A program made the position numbers and the translations under genes. A DNA stretch of 64,000 bases from Alteromonas marina (lineage in GTDB: Bacteria; Pseudomonadota; Gammaproteobacteria; Enterobacterales; Alteromonadaceae). The DNA is taken from positions 96,151 through 160,150 of the forward strand of contig NZ_JWLW01000002.1 of assembly GCF_000808575.1 (NCBI RefSeq), given 5' to 3'. The stretch's first letter is position 1. Every line of letters starts with the position of its first letter. Positions 9,728 through 19,397 of this stretch are shown in pieces. The notes beneath the pieces are model-generated. The model was given only the letters and a program-made list of their open reading frames with translations, did not search any database and was not told where the DNA came from.

Positions 9728-12700
9728 TTAGAAGCTGTACTTAACACCAACTCGGATTTGCCATAATGATTGCTCATTAAAGAATCCATTTTGATTAGTA
9801 TTACCTTCAAAGAACTCGTTGTACGTATATGTACCATCGCTATTTAGCGATGCATCAAGTACAGGAGCTGAAACGAATGGACCAATTTTACGAACGCCCC
9901 AATCATCATTTAAGAAGTTACCAACGTTCTTAAGAATGAAGTATGCACTTGCGCGATGACCTTTCATGAAACCAGGAAGTTGCTGGTCAATACGGAAGTC
10001 AACTCGAGAATACCATTCAGCATTTTCAGAGTTACGCTCAAGGATTTCGCCGCGAGCAAAACCACCTTCATCGATGAATGAGTTGAATGCACCTAAGTCG
10101 AAGCCTTCTGCATACGTCACGTTTGGATCGTCAACTTCTGGGATGTAAAGAAGTGCATTGTTTGTTCTAAACTGCGCGTCGCCGATTGTGATACCGTCAA
10201 AGGTGTACGAGAATGGACGACCTTGCTGGCGAGATCCGAATAGCGAGAAGCTTGTTTTGTAACCGTCAACAATTTCAGTCGAATAACGCAAGTTAAACGT
10301 AAAGCGATGTGGCACTTCGTAGTTCGAAGTTGCGATACCAGGGTTTAACGGATCTGATGAAGCAAAATTAGTAAAGTTCGAGAACGCTACTGAACTTGCC
10401 ATTGGTGTCACGTCTTCAGAGCGGTTGTATGCGTAACCGAATGAAGCATCTAAACCAAAGTCATATTCTTTTTGAACAGCAAAAGAGATAGTGGTCGACT
10501 TGCCATCTTCACGAGCATTGGTAAGTACTAAGTCACTCTTACGGAAGTTACGGAAAACAGCGTCGCCGTCGCCATCAGTTCCAACTTGGATATAGTCGTA
10601 GATAGGTCGACCGTCAGCTGCAAAAGTAACGTTTTCTGTGTCCCAACCAACATTTATGATTTGTGCACTATCTTGCTTCTTGTTGTGAAGAATATCTGCT
10701 TGGAATACATAATCGCTGTCTGTTACCCAAGTGAAACCAAGATTGAACTTCCATTCGCTAGGAATCTCAAAATCAGGGTCTACGGCATTCGTTGAAGGCT
10801 CATTACCCAAAGATGGATCTGCATCAGCAACTTCATCAAACATCTCTTGAAGTGGTGAGTAAATTAGGCGACCACCATTAACCAGTGGAACCGTGTTACC
10901 GTTCTCATCGAACAACTCAAAATCACTGCGATAAGTATCAATATTTGTAATACCGTCGTTAGAGAATGAGTTTGATAGCCAAACGTTAGGGTTACCACCA
11001 GAGTATAGGCCGACACCACCACGTACTTCCATGTTGTCATTCAATGTATAGTTGAAGCCAAAGCGAGGCTGCAATAAATCAATTCCATCGAATGTTGAAG
11101 TGTTGTCATAACCATAGCGTTGAGCAAACACTTCATTGCGCTTAGGCTTGTCATCACTGCTGTATTTGTCATAACGAAGACCGAACAACAAAGTTAGGTC
11201 ATCAAGGACCCACTCGTCTTGAACATAAAGCGTGTTCGTTTCATAAGAGAATCGTTGCGCTGCGTCCTGAGGATCATTTGTGCCAGCAGAGTTGTTGTAG
11301 TAAATGTCGTCAGCCAAACCAGCTTCGAAATCATCAATAGTTTCGAAACGGTATTCACCAATGGTATGTTGCATGAACAAGTTAAATGCTTCTAGCTCTT
11401 CATACTCATAACCAAATGTAATTGTATGATTATCTAGGTAGTACGTACCAGCGAACTTGGCAGTTGTGCTATTCCAATCCATTTCGTTAGATTGACGAGA
11501 GTCATCTGGACCGAAAAAGACGTCTGCACCGTTTACTCTGTCGATGCGAATTTCACCAAAGCCACTATCAGCATCTAGTGAACTTTGACGATTTGTAAGC
11601 TTTATACGACCTAAGCGAACCTCAGTAGAGAAATCGTCTGTCCAGTCTGAGTACAATGAAGCAACTGTTGAATTAAGCTTTGCACCAACTTCATAGAAAT
11701 GGCTATCTAAAGATAGAGCTGTCGAGTAGTCATCAGATTGGTCGATTCTGAAGCCATCATTGTAGTTATAAACTAGTGATGCGCGGTGAGCGTCGTTAAT
11801 GTTCCAATCAAGCTTAACAAGTACTTTCTCGTCTTCCACAGGCATTGAGCCAGGCGTACCGCCGATATCGTAGTCGTAAACACGTGATGCAATTTCACGA
11901 ATACGATCAATATCTTCTTGAGATACTTGGTTACCTAGCGGACCATAAGAGAAGATTTGAGCGCCTTCAAGTTTTTCATAAGCACCAAAGAAGAAAAGTT
12001 CATCTTTTATTAGTGGGAGTCCAACATTTACACCATAGCGCTTTTCAGTAAAGTCGCCTGTATCAACGTCTGTATCTTCAACTTTATCACCCATGAATGA
12101 ATCACTGGTGTAGTCATAGAAAGCACTACCGTGAACTTCATTTGTCCCCGATTTTGTAACTGCGTTGATGTTACACGCGGTAAAACCACCATACTGTACA
12201 TCAAACGGAGCAAGCTCAACGGTTACTTGGTCAATTGCATCGAAAGAGAATGGCATTCTAACAGTCGGGTAACCATTTTGGTTCAAACCGAAGCTGTCGT
12301 TCATACGAACACCATCGACAGTTAATGCACTGAAACGTGGGTTACCACCACCACAGATGATCGCTTCTTCACCGTCGCTTTCTGAAATGCTAATACGAGG
12401 GTCTACACGAACAATATCTTTTAAGTCACGGTTTGCAGAGGGAGCAGACTCAAGATCTTCTAGGTTGAATGTTGACGCAGGACTTTTTTGGCCGAATACG
12501 TCGTAACCCATTTGAGAAGCTGTAACTTGAATTCTTTCAACGTCAGCTTCGGCAGTTAGCGCTAAATTAATAACTAAAGGCTCACCTAGTTGCAGATAAA
12601 CATCACTTATGACTTTATCATCAAACTTATCTGAATCAAATTCAACAGTATAAGGACCACCTACGCGTAGACCTTGAGAGCTAAATTGTCCTGCACTGTT

Positions 12701-12895
12701 AACTTGAACGGTTTTTCTAGCGCCAGTGGGGACGTGGGTAATAATAACTGTAGTTCCTGCTGCTGGAGCTCCTGCTGGACCAACTAGGCTACCTTTAATT
12801 GCTGAAGACGTTTCTTGCGCCATTACAGCGGTAGACAACCCGATGGACAGCGCAACAGCAGCCGCAATACGGCTGAATTTAGCTGGAGAGTTCAT
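9728..12895 (-). CDS. TonB-dependent outer membrane receptor with carboxypeptidase-regulatory domain
   Basis: 1055 residues with a signal peptide (MNSPAKFSRIAAAVALSIGLSTAVMA), then a CarboxypepD_reg-like beta domain (about 30-115), a plug domain (about 120-250, including FSALTVDGVRMNDSFG and DVQYGGFTACNINAVTKSGTN) and a long beta-barrel ending in the aromatic VGVKYSF. Such Oar-like receptors import large substrates, often peptides or glycans, but the substrate here is unknown. It is divergent from the PhnD-like gene across a 380-bp region with a perfect 20-bp palindrome. It has its own terminator. Confidence 0.93.
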   Translation of the reverse strand: MNSPAKFSRIAAAVALSIGLSTAVMAQETSSAIKGSLVGPAGAPAAGTTVIITHVPTGARKTVQVNSAGQFSSQGLRVGGPYTVEFDSDKFDDKVISDVYLQLGEPLVINLALTAEADVERIQVTASQMGYDVFGQKSPASTFNLEDLESAPSANRDLKDIVRVDPRISISESDGEEAIICGGGNPRFSALTVDGVRMNDSFGLNQNGYPTVRMPFSFDAIDQVTVELAPFDVQYGGFTACNINAVTKSGTNEVHGSAFYDYTSDSFMGDKVEDTDVDTGDFTEKRYGVNVGLPLIKDELFFFGAYEKLEGAQIFSYGPLGNQVSQEDIDRIREIASRVYDYDIGGTPGSMPVEDEKVLVKLDWNINDAHRASLVYNYNDGFRIDQSDDYSTALSLDSHFYEVGAKLNSTVASLYSDWTDDFSTEVRLGRIKLTNRQSSLDADSGFGEIRIDRVNGADVFFGPDDSRQSNEMDWNSTTAKFAGTYYLDNHTITFGYEYEELEAFNLFMQHTIGEYRFETIDDFEAGLADDIYYNNSAGTNDPQDAAQRFSYETNTLYVQDEWVLDDLTLLFGLRYDKYSSDDKPKRNEVFAQRYGYDNTSTFDGIDLLQPRFGFNYTLNDNMEVRGGVGLYSGGNPNVWLSNSFSNDGITNIDTYRSDFELFDENGNTVPLVNGGRLIYSPLQEMFDEVADADPSLGNEPSTNAVDPDFEIPSEWKFNLGFTWVTDSDYVFQADILHNKKQDSAQIINVGWDTENVTFAADGRPIYDYIQVGTDGDGDAVFRNFRKSDLVLTNAREDGKSTTISFAVQKEYDFGLDASFGYAYNRSEDVTPMASSVAFSNFTNFASSDPLNPGIATSNYEVPHRFTFNLRYSTEIVDGYKTSFSLFGSRQQGRPFSYTFDGITIGDAQFRTNNALLYIPEVDDPNVTYAEGFDLGAFNSFIDEGGFARGEILERNSENAEWYSRVDFRIDQQLPGFMKGHRASAYFILKNVGNFLNDDWGVRKIGPFVSAPVLDASLNSDGTYTYNEFFEGNTNQNGFFNEQSLWQIRVGVKYSF

Positions 12896-13077
12896 GTGTG
12901 TTTCCCTTTTTGTTTAAAATACTTTTTTATGGACTTGCGCAGGGCGTTGTCCCTATCAAGACCACTTACTATTCTAGTACCGCGAGAAATTGTTATCGAG
13001 GTTCATGTCAAATTTATTACAGTTTTACATTTTTGTTTAACACCAATTGCCCGACGCTAGTGACTTTGCAAAAAATT

Positions 13078-13097
13078 ACTTGACCATATGGTCAAGT
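13078..13097. promoter_or_regulatory. perfect 20-bp palindrome in the TonB receptor / PhnD-like intergenic region
   Basis: ACTTGACCATATGGTCAAGT is an exact palindrome about 180 bp upstream of both divergent starts, a good operator candidate. Its core GACCATATGGTC resembles two sites upstream of the 2OG oxygenase (17190 and 17214). The remaining 12896-13275 sequence is AT-rich and shows nothing else recognisable. Confidence 0.65.
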
Positions 13098-13275
13098 TAA
13101 TTTACTTGTTATTATTGTTGTCTATCTGCAGCAATTGGACAGTTGTATTCTTGGCAGATGTGCGACTAATAAACAGCGTTTAATAAAAATCAGGTTTACC
13201 TATAAAAATAAACACTATTTCAATAACTTAACACCTTAAAATAAATTTACCTATTGCAATAAATAACCTTAACTG

Positions 13276-14172
13276 ATGAAATCCCCACATAAATCGTTAA
13301 TTCATTTGGTCGTTTTTTTGGCGAATTTTAGAATTGTTGCCTCCGGAAAGTGGATATTATTTGTCATCGTCGCTATCGCGTGCGGTACTTTTAGCTATTT
13401 ACAAAAAAACAATGTTTATAATGACATCACCCCACAAACCGGTCAATTTTTATACTGTGAAACTAAATTAAGTGCGAATAGCGACATTTTTTCAGTGTAC
13501 GTTACCGATGGTCGCATTGCTGAAATGGCAAGAGATAGATTGTGCGCTGACAGCACAACAAAGAGGCAATTCGGCGAAGTTAAAATTATCATCGGTCAAA
13601 GCGACTACGACACGTTTCGCTACATCAACCACGGCGTTGTTGACCTTGCATTAGTGAAAAAGAACGTGGTCGACGCGTTTGGCGCTGACCAAATATATGG
13701 GCTGTCTAAAGTGGCATCGCACCCTAATTACAGCGCCTTTTTCATTGCGTTACGCGAACGCCCGCAATTAAGTAAAGAATACTTGCTTGGTAAAAAAATT
13801 GGTTTATTAGATTACCCCAGTAGTCGCTCAGGCCACATTGTACCCAAAACTATTCTACAAAATTTAGGGTTAAGCGACACAAACGTATCAATTGTATATT
13901 ACAGTTCCCACCAAGAGCTTCGCAGAGCACTGTTAGCAGGTGAGGTTGACATTATTTCGTCTTATTGGGCTGAAGATGACAGTGATCGCTTTTCAAGAAA
14001 TTACGCAACACCGTTACAAGAAAGCATAGGTGGAATGCAGTGGTACCTGAAAATGCAGACACAAAACACCGATTTGTTCTGTGCTATGCAGTCTGTTGTA
14101 CATGAAATAGCAATGGCTCACCCGCGACCATATTACAAAAATATTACACTTGAAGCGGGGTGTAACAAATGA
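13276..14172 (+). CDS. PhnD-like (phosphate/phosphonate type) substrate-binding protein, membrane-anchored
   Basis: 298 residues. An uncleaved-looking hydrophobic segment lies near residues 25-43 (WILFVIVAIACGTFSYL). It is followed by a periplasmic binding-protein fold resembling the PhnD family: VYVTDGRIAEMARDRLCAD, FRYINHGVVDLALVKKNV, LGKKIGLLDYPSSRSGHIVPK, and ALLAGEVDIISSYWAEDD. No ABC permease or ATPase is nearby, so a sensing role is more likely than transport (inference). Its stop codon overlaps the next start as ATGA, which argues for translational coupling with the two-TM protein. Confidence 0.72.
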   Translation: MKSPHKSLIHLVVFLANFRIVASGKWILFVIVAIACGTFSYLQKNNVYNDITPQTGQFLYCETKLSANSDIFSVYVTDGRIAEMARDRLCADSTTKRQFGEVKIIIGQSDYDTFRYINHGVVDLALVKKNVVDAFGADQIYGLSKVASHPNYSAFFIALRERPQLSKEYLLGKKIGLLDYPSSRSGHIVPKTILQNLGLSDTNVSIVYYSSHQELRRALLAGEVDIISSYWAEDDSDRFSRNYATPLQESIGGMQWYLKMQTQNTDLFCAMQSVVHEIAMAHPRPYYKNITLEAGCNK

Positions 14173-15119
14173 TCAAACCTAAGTTCAAATCGCCTGCATG
14201 CATAACGTTAAACTGGGCACTGCTATTTCTGTGCTTACAGACTATCGCGCTCATTGGCCAGTACTTTTCATTTAAAGCTGATATTCATGAAGCGCAAGAT
14301 AAAGTCGAACGTCGTATAAGCCTAGACAGCGCATTTCTAGATGTGGGCAATGAAACGCTTAATACGCCGGTCAATCAGCATGCTATCTATAGCTATTTAG
14401 ATAGATTAAATAGCGAACTAATCAAAGAAGGCTATCCTATTTTAGTGAGCCATATTCAGGAAATCAGCATTCAATCTCAAGATTTCACACAATACCCTAA
14501 CGTGACATCTACCTTACTGATAAATGCAGAGCAGCGTATTGTAGTTGAGATGCGCAGTAAGTCGTCATGGAGTGGAGTAGGATTTAGTTTTATAGCATTG
14601 CTCTGCTCACTTTTACTACTTCCAGTATTTTCTATTGCAACGAAAAAGCGTAAGAAAGTGTCGGCTGTTGAAGAAGAATCGCTGCCGCCAACACCGAAGC
14701 TCATTATTAATCTCAAAGATAAAACACTTTCAAACGGTGTTGATGACAAGGTGGTTGCACTACAGAATAAGCCATTATGTTTCTATACTGCTTTAGTTAA
14801 GTTTTGTATTGAGTACCCTAATCAGCCGCTTCCTCCGCATAAAGATGTACCACATGAACTTATGATTCTTGCTAACAAGAGCTTTGGTAGACTGATTGAA
14901 CTTGGGCATACTAAACGCAAAAGGCCAGACTTCAATGCGAATTTAGACAAAACCTTGAGCGAGATCCGTGCAGCCCTTGATGAAGTGTTTGCCGGATTCA
15001 CTGAAGAAAAAGAAATATACTATCCACCTCGGGCTCAGGGCGAGGGCTCTCGCTCTAAGCAGCACTCGTATGCGTTACCGAGTATAAAGGACGACGATAT
15101 AGAGATAATTGGTAGCTAG
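14169..15119 (+). CDS. two-TM membrane protein of unknown function coupled to the PhnD-like protein
   Basis: 316 residues. TM1 is near 12-32, a periplasmic domain of about 100 residues follows, TM2 is near 138-155 (GVGFSFIALLCSLLLLPVF), then a cytoplasmic region of about 155 residues. The layout resembles a one-component sensor, but no HAMP, kinase or HTH domain is recognisable. The cytoplasmic part contains LIINLKDKTLSNGVDDKVVA and a basic stretch GHTKRKRPDFN, possibly a degenerate winged-helix-like fold (weak). It overlaps the PhnD-like gene by 4 bp. Confidence 0.6.
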   Translation: MIKPKFKSPACITLNWALLFLCLQTIALIGQYFSFKADIHEAQDKVERRISLDSAFLDVGNETLNTPVNQHAIYSYLDRLNSELIKEGYPILVSHIQEISIQSQDFTQYPNVTSTLLINAEQRIVVEMRSKSSWSGVGFSFIALLCSLLLLPVFSIATKKRKKVSAVEEESLPPTPKLIINLKDKTLSNGVDDKVVALQNKPLCFYTALVKFCIEYPNQPLPPHKDVPHELMILANKSFGRLIELGHTKRKRPDFNANLDKTLSEIRAALDEVFAGFTEEKEIYYPPRAQGEGSRSKQHSYALPSIKDDDIEIIGS

Positions 15120-15327
15120 CGATATTTTGACTTGTTCAGTTAAAAACTGACCAATTGGAGAACTTTTTCGTATTTTATGCGAGTTTTAAAAACAGCCCGC
15201 AATACCTTGAAAACACAATAAAGTTCTAGCAAAGACCGCGCCCAAAAGTGATAACTTGTGAATATAACATTGATTCGCGAGGCCTAAACGCGTATCTTTG
15301 CACCAACAAAACCAGCTTTATAGTACT

Positions 15328-15951
15328 ATGCAATCGCCACTAATTATTGCCATTTCTGGAGCTTCCGGCTCTGGGAAGTCTCTTTTTACAAAAAATTTGT
15401 TTAACGGCTTCAGTGCTCAAGGCCGCCCTGTTCAAGTGCTGCGTGAAGATCACTATTACCGCGCACAAGATCATCTTCCCATGGAACAACGTGAGAAGAA
15501 TAACTACGATCATCCAAATGCGTTTGAACATGAGTTATTGAAAGCACACCTGCAAGCATTGCGTGACGGTCAACCTATCGACTACCCACACTACTGCTAT
15601 AAAACGCATACGCGTTTACCGGAGACGGAGCGCCTAAACCCCGCCCCAGTCATCATTCTTGAAGGCATTATGTTGCTTGCTCGAACAGACTTGTTACCCT
15701 TGTACGACGTGAAAATTTTCATCGACACTCCTCTTGATATTTGTTTGATGCGCCGGATGATGCGCGACCTTAAAGAACGCGGTCGTAGCATTGAATCTGT
15801 GGCCAAGCAGTACGAAGAAACTGTGAAGCCTATGTATCATCAATTTATCGAACCTAGCCGCTTCACTGCCGACGTAGTAGTGACGCAAGGTGGCAAAAAC
15901 CAAATTGCATTAGATGTGATCAAATCACACATTCAGCAAGCGCTTCTTTAA
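15328..15951 (+). CDS. udk: uridine/cytidine kinase
   Basis: Phosphorylates uridine and cytidine in pyrimidine salvage. The P-loop GASGSGKS is at residues 10-17, with EDHYYRAQDHLPMEQREKNNYDHP and DTPLDICLMRRMMRDLKERGRS further on, closely following E. coli Udk. I chose ATG 15328 (207 residues, MQSPLIIAISGASGSGKS); the longer reading from TTG 15298 is less likely. The nucleoside transporter follows 12 bp downstream, so the two are probably one operon. Confidence 0.92.
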   Translation: MQSPLIIAISGASGSGKSLFTKNLFNGFSAQGRPVQVLREDHYYRAQDHLPMEQREKNNYDHPNAFEHELLKAHLQALRDGQPIDYPHYCYKTHTRLPETERLNPAPVIILEGIMLLARTDLLPLYDVKIFIDTPLDICLMRRMMRDLKERGRSIESVAKQYEETVKPMYHQFIEPSRFTADVVVTQGGKNQIALDVIKSHIQQALL

Positions 15952-15963
15952 GGGAACATTACT

Positions 15964-17175
15964 ATGGTAGGTTTACTGGGCATTGCAGTCCTTCTGGGTA
16001 TTGCTTTCGCGTTATCATCGGCGAAACGTAGTATAAATTGGCGCACCGTTGGCGGCGCATTTGCTATTCAAGCATCAGTTGGCGCGTTTGTCCTGTATTC
16101 TGAAACAGGTAAAGAAGTATTGTTGGGTGCAACCAAGTTTGTTGCCAACATCATTGCTTACAGCCAAGAGGGCATAAACTTTCTGTTTGGCCCTATTGGC
16201 GACAAGTCAATTGCATTCATTTTTGCCTTCAATGTACTCCCTGTTATTGTCTTTTTCTCTGCCCTTATCGCGGTTCTCTATCACCTCAAAGTGATGGGTG
16301 TCATCATCAAAGTAATCGGTGGTTTCTTACAAAAGACGCTGGGTACCAGTCGCCCTGAATCCATGTCTTCGGCTGCCAACATTTTTGTCGGTCAAACCGA
16401 AGCGCCTTTAGTGGTTCGTCCTTTCATCCCACACATGACAAGCTCTGAGCTGTTTGCCATTATGGTAGGCGGGCTAGCGTCAATTGCAGGTTCTGTGATG
16501 GCTGGTTATGCCGGTATGGGCGTTGACCTTAAATACCTACTGGCGGCAAGTTTTATGGCTGCGCCAGGTGGCTTGTTGATGGCAAAAATCATCTTGCCTG
16601 AAACCAGTAAACCCAATGAAGATTTACATGACGTAGATGCGGAAGATACCGGCTACGCCAATGTTTTTGATGCTGCAGCCAGTGGCGCAGCGTCAGGCAT
16701 GCAGCTTGCGTTAAACGTAGGTGCAATGCTACTCGCTTTCATAGCATTAATTGCCATGTTCAACGGCCTTATTGGCTGGACAGCAGAGCTATTTGGCTAT
16801 GAAAACGTTACGTTTGAAGGGATCCTGGGTTATGTACTTCAACCTCTTGCATGGGCAATCGGCGTACCATGGGAGGAAGCGCAACTTGCAGGCAGCTTTA
16901 TTGGTCAGAAAATGGTAGTTAACGAATTTGTTGCCTACCTAAATTTCTTGGAGAACCAATCGCAGCTATCTGAAGCATCTCAGGCCATTATCACCTTTGC
17001 ACTTTGTGGTTTTGCAAACTTCTCTTCTATCGCTATTTTGATGGGTGGAATTGGTGCTATGGCACCAACACGCAGAAAAGAAATTGCGAGACTGGGGTTA
17101 AAAGCTGTTATTGCTGCAACGTTATCTAACTTAATGAGTGCCGCGCTAGCGGGCTTTTACCTCTCTCTTGGTTAA
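15964..17175 (+). CDS. concentrative nucleoside transporter (CNT/NupC family)
   Basis: A polytopic inner membrane protein of 403 residues. The family signatures MSSAANIFVGQTEAPLVVRP, the re-entrant glycine-rich loop GGLASIAGSVMAGYAGMG and CGFANFSSIAILMGGIGAMAP are all present. CNT proteins use an ion gradient to import nucleosides. It lies directly behind udk, so uptake and phosphorylation of uridine and cytidine are probably co-expressed. Confidence 0.93.
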   Translation: MVGLLGIAVLLGIAFALSSAKRSINWRTVGGAFAIQASVGAFVLYSETGKEVLLGATKFVANIIAYSQEGINFLFGPIGDKSIAFIFAFNVLPVIVFFSALIAVLYHLKVMGVIIKVIGGFLQKTLGTSRPESMSSAANIFVGQTEAPLVVRPFIPHMTSSELFAIMVGGLASIAGSVMAGYAGMGVDLKYLLAASFMAAPGGLLMAKIILPETSKPNEDLHDVDAEDTGYANVFDAAASGAASGMQLALNVGAMLLAFIALIAMFNGLIGWTAELFGYENVTFEGILGYVLQPLAWAIGVPWEEAQLAGSFIGQKMVVNEFVAYLNFLENQSQLSEASQAIITFALCGFANFSSIAILMGGIGAMAPTRRKEIARLGLKAVIAATLSNLMSAALAGFYLSLG

Positions 17176-17188
17176 ATTTCATTAATTT

Positions 17189-17226
17189 GGACCAGTTGGT
17201 CAATATTTTACTAGACTAACCGGTCA
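17189..17226. promoter_or_regulatory. paired GACYA-N3-GGTCA inverted repeats upstream of the oxygenase gene
   Basis: GACCAGTTGGTCA (17190-17202) and GACTAACCGGTCA (17214-17226) lie 24 bp apart, start to start, between the CNT gene and the oxygenase start (17345). The same GAC...GGTCA pattern occurs at 13083. They look like two copies of one operator; the regulator is unknown. Confidence 0.5.
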
Positions 17227-17344
17227 GGTTTCTGTAGATTACGCGCAAATTCCTCGCGGGGTTGATTTATGTCAATTTCTGCGACTTTTTTCTGTAGCCC
17301 GTCTACCTTTATAATGCCGCAGTCAAAATATACGGGATAAAGTT

Positions 17345-18184
17345 ATGCAATTAGTTGCTGTTGATTACCAAGCGGAAAACGCACAAGAAGAATTCGTGAA
17401 GTCACTTCGCGAGACAGGGTTCGGTGTTTTAAAAAATCACCCTATCCAACAGTCATTAGTTCAAGGTATTTACGACAATTGGCAGGGCTTCTTCGACAGT
17501 GAAGAGAAGAACGATTACCTGTACAACAAGGGTAAACAAGACGGATTTTTCCCTCAGAGCGTTTCTGAGGTAGCCAAAGGCTTTACGAAAAAAGATATTA
17601 AAGAGTATTACCACTTCTATCCGTGGGGTCAGTGTCCAGAAGCACTACACCCGCAGATTTCTCAGTACTATGGGGAAGCAAATACACTAGCGAAAGAGCT
17701 ATTGGGTTGGATAGAAAAACATTCTCCTTCAGAGGTGAGCGATAAGTACAGTCAACCGCTAGGTGACATGATCAAAGATTCTGATCAAACCTTGCTACGT
17801 ATACTGCACTACCCACCACTAAAAGGTGATGAAGAAGTAGACGCAATTCGCGCAGCTGCTCACGAAGATATTAATTTGATTACTATCTTGCCTGCAGCCA
17901 ACGAGCCTGGATTGCAAGTACAAGCTAAAGACGGTAGTTGGATTGAAGTTCCTTGTGATTTCGGGAACTTGATTGTGAATATTGGCGACATGCTTCAAGA
18001 AGCATCAGGCGGATACTTCCCATCAACTACGCATAGGGTTGTAAACCCAGATGGTGCTGACATGACGAAATCTCGTATCTCATTGCCACTGTTCTTACAC
18101 CCTAGACCAGATGTTGTTCTTTCAGAACGTCATACCGCAGGGTCATACCTGCAAGAGCGCCTTCGTGAGCTGGGCGTTATATAA
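17345..18184 (+). CDS. 2-oxoglutarate/Fe(II) oxygenase, isopenicillin-N-synthase-like
   Basis: 279 residues, cytoplasmic. The iron facial triad is visible as HED (in AAHEDINLITILPA) and a distal His (STTHRVVNPD), followed by the RIS motif (KSRISLPLF) that binds 2-oxoglutarate. An N-terminal DIOX_N-like segment (FVKSLRETGFGVLKNH) is also present. This family includes many uncharacterised bacterial hydroxylases; the name does not imply penicillin synthesis. A terminator follows the gene. Confidence 0.88.
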   Translation: MQLVAVDYQAENAQEEFVKSLRETGFGVLKNHPIQQSLVQGIYDNWQGFFDSEEKNDYLYNKGKQDGFFPQSVSEVAKGFTKKDIKEYYHFYPWGQCPEALHPQISQYYGEANTLAKELLGWIEKHSPSEVSDKYSQPLGDMIKDSDQTLLRILHYPPLKGDEEVDAIRAAAHEDINLITILPAANEPGLQVQAKDGSWIEVPCDFGNLIVNIGDMLQEASGGYFPSTTHRVVNPDGADMTKSRISLPLFLHPRPDVVLSERHTAGSYLQERLRELGVI

Positions 18185-18214
18185 ATTAAGTTCCTTTTGT
18201 AGTGTTATTCTTTT

Positions 18215-18241
18215 GCCGCAGCTAGTCTGCGGCTTTTTTTT
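18215..18241 (+). terminator. intrinsic terminator of the oxygenase gene
   Basis: The stem GCCGCAG with CTGCGGC (7 bp, 5-nt loop) is followed by eight T residues. The T-run overlaps the stop codon of the convergent TPR lipoprotein gene. Confidence 0.93.
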
Positions 18242-19397
18242 AACTGCTCGCCAATGTTGCCAGCTTCGACGAATAGCGCTGCTTTTCCTGTTCATTTGGT
18301 GAATGTCTCACTGCCCTTTCTAGATAACGCTGTGCTTCGCTGGCATCACCTAATTCATGATATGCTTTGGCCATACCGAACAGAATCTCGTGACGAACGC
18401 TATCGAGTTTTAACCCTCGTTCATAATGCGTTATCGCAACTTCAATATTGCCAGACTCAAAAGCCTGCTCCCCTAATATATAATGATAGAAAGGGTTACT
18501 TTTTCTCTTCTTTTCAACCATTTGTGTAATAAGCAGTGCTTCCTCACGTCTATCTTGGTGAGTGTAGAGAATAGATAAGTTTTCCCATGCAGTAAGGTTT
18601 TCATCATTGAGCGACAGTGCATGTTTGTAAGTCAACTCTGCTTGGTCATAAGCATCGACCATTCTATATAGCACACCTAAATTCACCCAGCTTTGCTGTA
18701 ATTCGGGAGATAACCTAGCGGCTGCACGAAAATAGCTGTAAGCACGAGTGTAGCTATTAGCTACCAGTGCATCTGCCCCCTTATTGTTGTAGTACATAGA
18801 TACTATTTTGTTTTTTGTCACAGGCCTGCGGGGAAAATAATTTCGCAGCATTTGCGGGTCAAAATCCACGTCTGCCCATGTCCCTCCGACTAATGCTATT
18901 TGGCTGTCACTAGGCATTGAGATACGCATGTTAATATGCCCGTTTAGTAAGCTATATCCTTCTCTTCGCGTCCAGTATTCCGGAATATCTACCTCGTAGA
19001 AAGTTGCGTCTAAACCTACATGCTCTGCCAGCGCGTACGTCATAATTGATAAAGATAAACAGTTTGCTGCTCGGTTATTAAACGTTGAATCCGCAGTAGT
19101 ATTTGCACTATTGCGATATAGCATGCCGTAATCTGAATGATCGAAGATTGCTTTCACAAGTCCTTTAACATTTTTCTTAGAAATGCTTTTGACATATACC
19201 GCTTTTTCAGCAAAAAGCTGAGCGTCTTCACCTAAACGAAAAATTTCATCGATGGTCTCTACGGGAAACAAATGGTAGGACGGGAAGAGGTTGTCGTTTA
19301 ATAAAGTAGGAGACGATACTGTATGTTTACTTTCGGTAGACTGGCAAGCGCCGAGTAAGCTACAAAATAGTAGCAAGAAAACTATTCGAGTATTCAT
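18240..19397 (-). CDS. TPR-repeat lipoprotein with transglutaminase-like N-terminal region
   Basis: 385 residues. The N-terminus MNTRIVFLLLFCSLLGACQS is a lipoprotein signal with lipobox LLGAC. Residues about 85-190 contain NRAANCLSLSIMTYALAEHVGL, DATFYEVDIPEYWTRREG and NGHINMRI. The Cys-His arrangement is reminiscent of bacterial transglutaminase-like domains of the SirB1 type. The C-terminal half holds about five TPR units (for example AYSYFRAAARLSPELQQSWVN and AELTYKHALSLNDENLTAWE). Function is unknown; a periplasmic or outer-membrane-attached scaffold is likely. Confidence 0.8.
   Translation of the reverse strand: MNTRIVFLLLFCSLLGACQSTESKHTVSSPTLLNDNLFPSYHLFPVETIDEIFRLGEDAQLFAEKAVYVKSISKKNVKGLVKAIFDHSDYGMLYRNSANTTADSTFNNRAANCLSLSIMTYALAEHVGLDATFYEVDIPEYWTRREGYSLLNGHINMRISMPSDSQIALVGGTWADVDFDPQMLRNYFPRRPVTKNKIVSMYYNNKGADALVANSYTRAYSYFRAAARLSPELQQSWVNLGVLYRMVDAYDQAELTYKHALSLNDENLTAWENLSILYTHQDRREEALLITQMVEKKRKSNPFYHYILGEQAFESGNIEVAITHYERGLKLDSVRHEILFGMAKAYHELGDASEAQRYLERAVRHSPNEQEKQRYSSKLATLASS

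Noticed and set aside
17345..18184. beta-lactam biosynthesis (isopenicillin N synthase)
   Set aside because: Only the general 2OG-Fe(II) dioxygenase fold is supported; no ACV synthetase or other pathway gene is nearby.
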